Shown: positions 60,560 to 64,000 of the stretch, in pieces
How positions within the stretch are numbered: position 1 is the stretch's first letter
Layout of the letters: each line of letters starts with the position of its first letter
Origin: Amanita rubescens
Lineage: Eukaryota > Basidiomycota > Agaricomycetes > Agaricales > Amanitaceae
DNA length: 64,000 bases
Direction: 5' to 3'
NCBI GenBank assembly: GCA_015039365.1
Contig: WION01000017.1
Coordinates: 1-64,000, forward strand
Notes under the pieces: generated by a model
What the model was told of the DNA's origin: nothing
Seen by the model: only the letters and a program-made list of their open reading frames with translations
The model's database searches: none
Made by a program: the position numbers and the translations under genes

Positions 60560-60852
60560 CTGGATACGCCACTGCTAAAAAAAAACGCTGGCAGATACCG
60601 TTTCCAGGTGACCCTGCAAACCTTTGGCAAACGTTTCGTGAGTAAATATTATGCCAAAATCGTTGCCCAAACCCACTGTACGGCATATGAGAACATCTCG
60701 GACTTGAGTACAACCCAACATCGAATGGGGCCTGACCCTCCATGACGTTGAAAGGCCCAGGTACAGGCTGTCACAAAGCCTGTGCCATGGCTTGCCAAAG
60801 AATTTGAAACTCGTAGCTTGGCTGGAATGACAACTTATATACTAACAGGACA

Positions 60853-61606
60853 CTATTCTGTACATATCAACGGGCGCCGGTAGAATAGACCTATGTGCTG
60901 TTGAAATTGAAGCCATATATCATGCAGGGGAATTGAGCTGCCACCGAAATTACGATTACGAAGGTTTTCATCTAGCCAACTCTGAATGAAGGATCCCGCC
61001 ATCGGAATTCTGGGATTCCAAACTGGCCATTCACCAGCTGGAAACTGAGGGAATGCGGCAATGAATGCCATCCAGAATGCTTCTTGACCCCATGCCCACT
61101 CAGGCGTTGACGAATCTGCGACAGTCGAAACAAGCCACTCTGCAATTTGTTCGACGAGCACCTTCCAGCATTCGTCGTGTTGGTAGTCGAACCCAATTGG
61201 CAACGGCAAAAAAGATATGTCCATGCTCCGCTAAATGATGAGTATTTTATTAGCCAGCAGCCTAGCCCAACGCTGTTTCCACTCACCTCCGTTTCCGGCT
61301 TGCAATCTGGCTGCGTCATGCCAATTGTTGAAGCCTCGGCCCATATAACAGGTCGTACATAGTCACGAAATCCTTCTGGTACAGATATAGTGATTTGCAA
61401 GGGCTGTAAGATGTCAGTAATCTCAATCGTTATTCACTGGCAATATCACTTACAATTTCCTCTTTTTCATCGACTTCCACCGGTAAACCGTGGACATCGA
61501 CTGTAATTGAAACGAAATGTTGGGTTGCAAGGCGTTCGCGCTTGATACATACAACACCAGTATATGCGACGTTGGTGGAGACAACAGCAGATGATACACG
61601 AGACAT
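60853..61606 (-). CDS. Hypothetical protein inside the split NDUFS1 locus
   Basis: Not recognised. Exon 1 from MSRVSSAVVSTNVAYTGVVC (61606; ATG 61681 also in frame), ending VDVHGLPVEVDEKEEI; then PLQITISVPEGFRDYVRPVI, WAEASTIGMTQPDCKPET, and a long last exon MDISFLPLPIGFDYQHDECW, AFWMAFIAAFPQFPAGEWPV, GSFIQSWLDENLRNRNFGGS to RRPLICTE, stop 60853. Two GT..AG introns (about 61230-61285 and 61400-61455). Trp- and Phe-rich soluble protein, about 220 aa. It lies on the same strand as, and between, the two NDUFS1 parts. Confidence 0.5.
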
Positions 61607-61908
61607 GAGCGGAACCCCCGTTGACGCTGGACTTCGGGTGTTGAAACGCGTTGACGATGAACGTTGAACAGAATTTTGCACGTGACTTACTGATTACCAG
61701 ATATGAACGTTTCTAACAAAAGTAGCAGTATATAAATCTCGCAGTATAAGTACACATAAGTGACACGGTTGGTTCAATCGGCTCGCTGATGGGAGCTATT
61801 ATCTCGATAGCGCTATTGAGACAATAACTCCATTTGTTGTCGATAGACTCTACGAAGTTTAGGTACCAAGACATAAAGCAATTTCGAAATAACATAAGGC
61901 GTTAAAGG

Positions 61909-63470
61909 TCATGAATCTTTTTTATCAGACGTCGAGGATAGCTTAGACGTGGGCGACCGTGAACTAGCAGGATGCACGACTTCCGACTGCTTGGATTTCG
62001 AGGGTGGCGACGACGATCTGCTTCCATCCACCTGCATGCGATCATCACGGTTGCTTGTGGCGTTCGGCGACGAAGCTGATGTGAGAGAGAGTGTGGCGAT
62101 CGGGGGCAGCATTGGTGCTGAGAGTTGCTGCGATTGGATAAGCCTGTACTCGGGTGAGGAGGTAACACGACAGCTAGTTGCGGACTTGGCGGATATGGTT
62201 CGTGCCCTTGTTGCGCCTCAGGAGAATGCGACGTTGGCTGTGTTCGGAAGGGGATGGGCAACAAACGTGAAGACAGACCTCCGACCAGGAGTGCACCTTC
62301 CTTTCTGCGAAGAAACCCGGCGCTGTTTCATCTACTACGTTTTGCATCGGAAGAGTCATCAGGTCTGGGACTGAGCGGCCTTTTCAAATTTGCTGGTGGG
62401 GAAAGAGTCATGACTTCTAGTTGACGAGACTGGGTTTCTGTGGGATGGCATTGGTCGAGGCGACGGGTTGCTATGTCGGCTTCCGGAAGAAATAGTAATG
62501 ACTCGTTTGATCTTGCGGCGCGGCCACCAATTAAAGCGTCTGCCACACCTTCGTCGTATTCTTCGTCAAGCACTCTCGATGGTGGATGGTGGACGGGCAT
62601 AGCACCCATTGGCGATAGTTGTAAAGATCATGACGAGCCATTCGAACTCGTCGGCTTCGGTGAGCTCGCTTTCTGGTATATCTGCTTGTAGAGTGGAGGA
62701 AACAGTTTGAGACGGTCAGCTGGGAAGGGTTTGTGCGTTTCCGAACCCGTAGGCTCATCTTTGAGGTGGCGCTCTTCCTGCATGTTTTCGCAGGCTCAGA
62801 TGTATTCGGTGCAGGTGGTAGTGGTTGGACTAGAACATCCTAATCTTTCTTCTCAACATTTCAACGGCGGCGATTGAGTGTCGTCATCGGGCCCTCTGAT
62901 CCTCTAGAAGTAGTACCAGTAGAGGGGTAAGCATGGGCACTGCGAGACGCAAGCTTGTATCCTTCTGGAGATCCTGCATAAGTGCGACCGTCTACCCTCG
63001 GGATCGTACTCTCTGACGTCACATCTCGAGCATCATACCGCCGAGCATACCACCGAGCGGGATGTTCAGCGTGAAGAGACGACGGCCTAGTCTGCGTCAA
63101 ATAAATAGGACCAGGAGGCTTCGAATTCGAATGGGGACGCGGTGAAGTCTCCCTCGGACTATGCGGCCGATGACCACTCTGAACTAGAGAGCGAGGCAGA
63201 TGGAATGGCTGAGGCGGGTACTCGGTCGACGACGTTCTTCCCGTTCTCGGTGCTCGGGATGCGGAGGGCGTCTATCCCACTCAGGCTCTTGTTCTATAAC
63301 ACAACTGTTCTCGTGAGGAGGAATACGACGTTCGCGGTGATCGTTGAGGATGCGCAGCTTGTACTGGTCTTATTGATGGATGAGACGAAGGCGGGTAGAA
63401 CTAGGGAGGTGATCACGGTATGGGAGGTGATCATGAACGTGAAGAAGCCCTAGGACGCGTAAAGAATGAG
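61909..63470 (-). CDS. Ser/Pro/Arg-rich disordered protein, uncertain, frameshifted
   Basis: Several minus-strand stretches share the composition of one disordered, probably nuclear protein: STEYPPQPFHLPRSLVQSGH, HAEHPARWYARRYDARDVTS, TGSETHKPFPADRLKLFPPL, YKQIYQKASSPKPTSSNGSS, LKRPLSPRPDDSSDAKRSR and SSSPPSKSKQSEVVHPASSR ending DKKDS at 61909. They lie in different frames, and only some joints can be introns, so extra single-base lesions are likely. No family recognised; boundaries are rough. Confidence 0.35.
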
Positions 63471-63625
63471 TCGTGGTGGTGGCGACCTCTGTTTCGAACA
63501 TCATCAGGACTGGCTTGATGTCGAAGAAGCAAGCCTTGATGACCCAAGGGACCTCGAGAAGGAGCGCGTCGCGCGACGCGATAGACAAATCCATTGGTCG
63601 AATCAGACGTGTAGTATGTACTCAC

Positions 63626-64000
63626 GTCATTCCTTTCTCGGTGTACGGCGACCCTCGTTGGCCAGTTGAGTGCCGATATCTCCGTGATGGCCTTGGTAAA
63701 CGACGAAAGCGTCGGAAGGGTCGATTTCATCTGCGCCGAGGAGGTAGATGGATTTGGGCTTTGTTTTGAAGGCTTTGTCAGAGGGAACGAAGCCAATGTC
63801 GTACGCGGCGGATTGGGAGACGACGCGTTGCAAGACGCTGAAACCCTTCCAGTCCGGACAAAGGTAGTGACTCGGAGGTCACATCCGTGCCGAGAAAATC
63901 GTAACCGTACGTTGTGTCCACGCGATCACCGATGAAGCCGAATTCGAGACTGGTTTGTAGCCAGCTCTTGCGAATGCGAGAGTTGAGGACGACAGCTTCG
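63626..64000 (-). pseudogene. NDUFS1 (complex I 75-kDa subunit) middle part
   Basis: Runs in from the right edge: EAVVLNSRIRKSWLQTSLEF, GFIGDRVDTTYGYDFLGTD, then after an apparent loss of about 45 codons DWKGFSVLQRVVSQSAAYDI, GFVPSDKAFKTKPKSIYLLG, ADEIDPSDAFVVYQGHHGD and, after a second 11-nt deletion with frameshift, YTEKGM followed by a GTGAGT donor at 63625. Splicing to 60559 would continue in phase (EKGMT-RVNTEG). Two internal deletions make this a probable pseudogene. Confidence 0.65.

Overview
The window is nuclear DNA of a filamentous basidiomycete, most likely an Agaricomycete. Genes are cut by many introns of about 45-60 bp with GT..AG ends. The genes are fungal or basidiomycete types: a chitin synthase with a myosin-like motor, a DUF6699 protein, a PDR-type ABC transporter, a mannitol-dehydrogenase-like SDR, and many small secreted proteins. 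Genus cannot be told from the sequence alone.

Layout. 1-10 kb: chitin synthase (minus, running off the left edge), a DUF2461 protein (minus) and acetyl-CoA synthetase (plus); all three carry many single-base frameshifts, mostly in short homopolymers. 11-15 kb: three small secreted proline- or arginine-rich protein genes (plus) that share a 5' element, TAGGCTGGTCCT. 16-20.5 kb: a hypothetical gene, a B-type-like cyclin and an SDR, all minus. 20.6-24.1 kb: a 1.7-kb direct tandem duplication, each unit holding one member of a second secreted-protein family. 24.5-32.2 kb: RRP14/SURF6 and a ZRG17-like zinc transporter lie between arms of a large inverted repeat made of about 355-bp units; a rearranged and a further member of the same secreted family sit just outside the two arms. 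32.7-41.9 kb: SEC61 alpha, a DUF6699 protein, a NIMA-type kinase and a protein-kinase-like protein, all minus. 42.8-43.3 kb: a secreted protein gene whose three introns resemble each other, with the TAGGCTGGTCCT-type element upstream. 44-50.3 kb: carnosine N-methyltransferase-like gene, ISY1 and a UbiA prenyltransferase. 50.4-50.6 kb: two tRNA-Ala(CGC) genes, one split by 119 nt. 51-60 kb: an AMSH-like deubiquitinase and a PDR-type ABC transporter, both plus. 60-64 kb: a degenerate complex I 75-kDa subunit (NDUFS1) gene whose two parts lie 3.07 kb apart with two other minus-strand genes between them.

Housekeeping functions (cell wall, acetate activation, ER translocation, splicing, ribosome biogenesis, endosomal sorting) alternate with fast-changing islands at 11-15, 20.6-25, 29.9-32.2 and 42.8-43.5 kb that hold secreted proteins, repeats and rearrangements. 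The strongest unexplained signals are the shared 5' element of the secreted genes, the four-member secreted family around the inverted repeat, the related introns at 43 kb, and the split tRNA and NDUFS1 genes. All protein names rest on remembered family patterns; no database search was possible.
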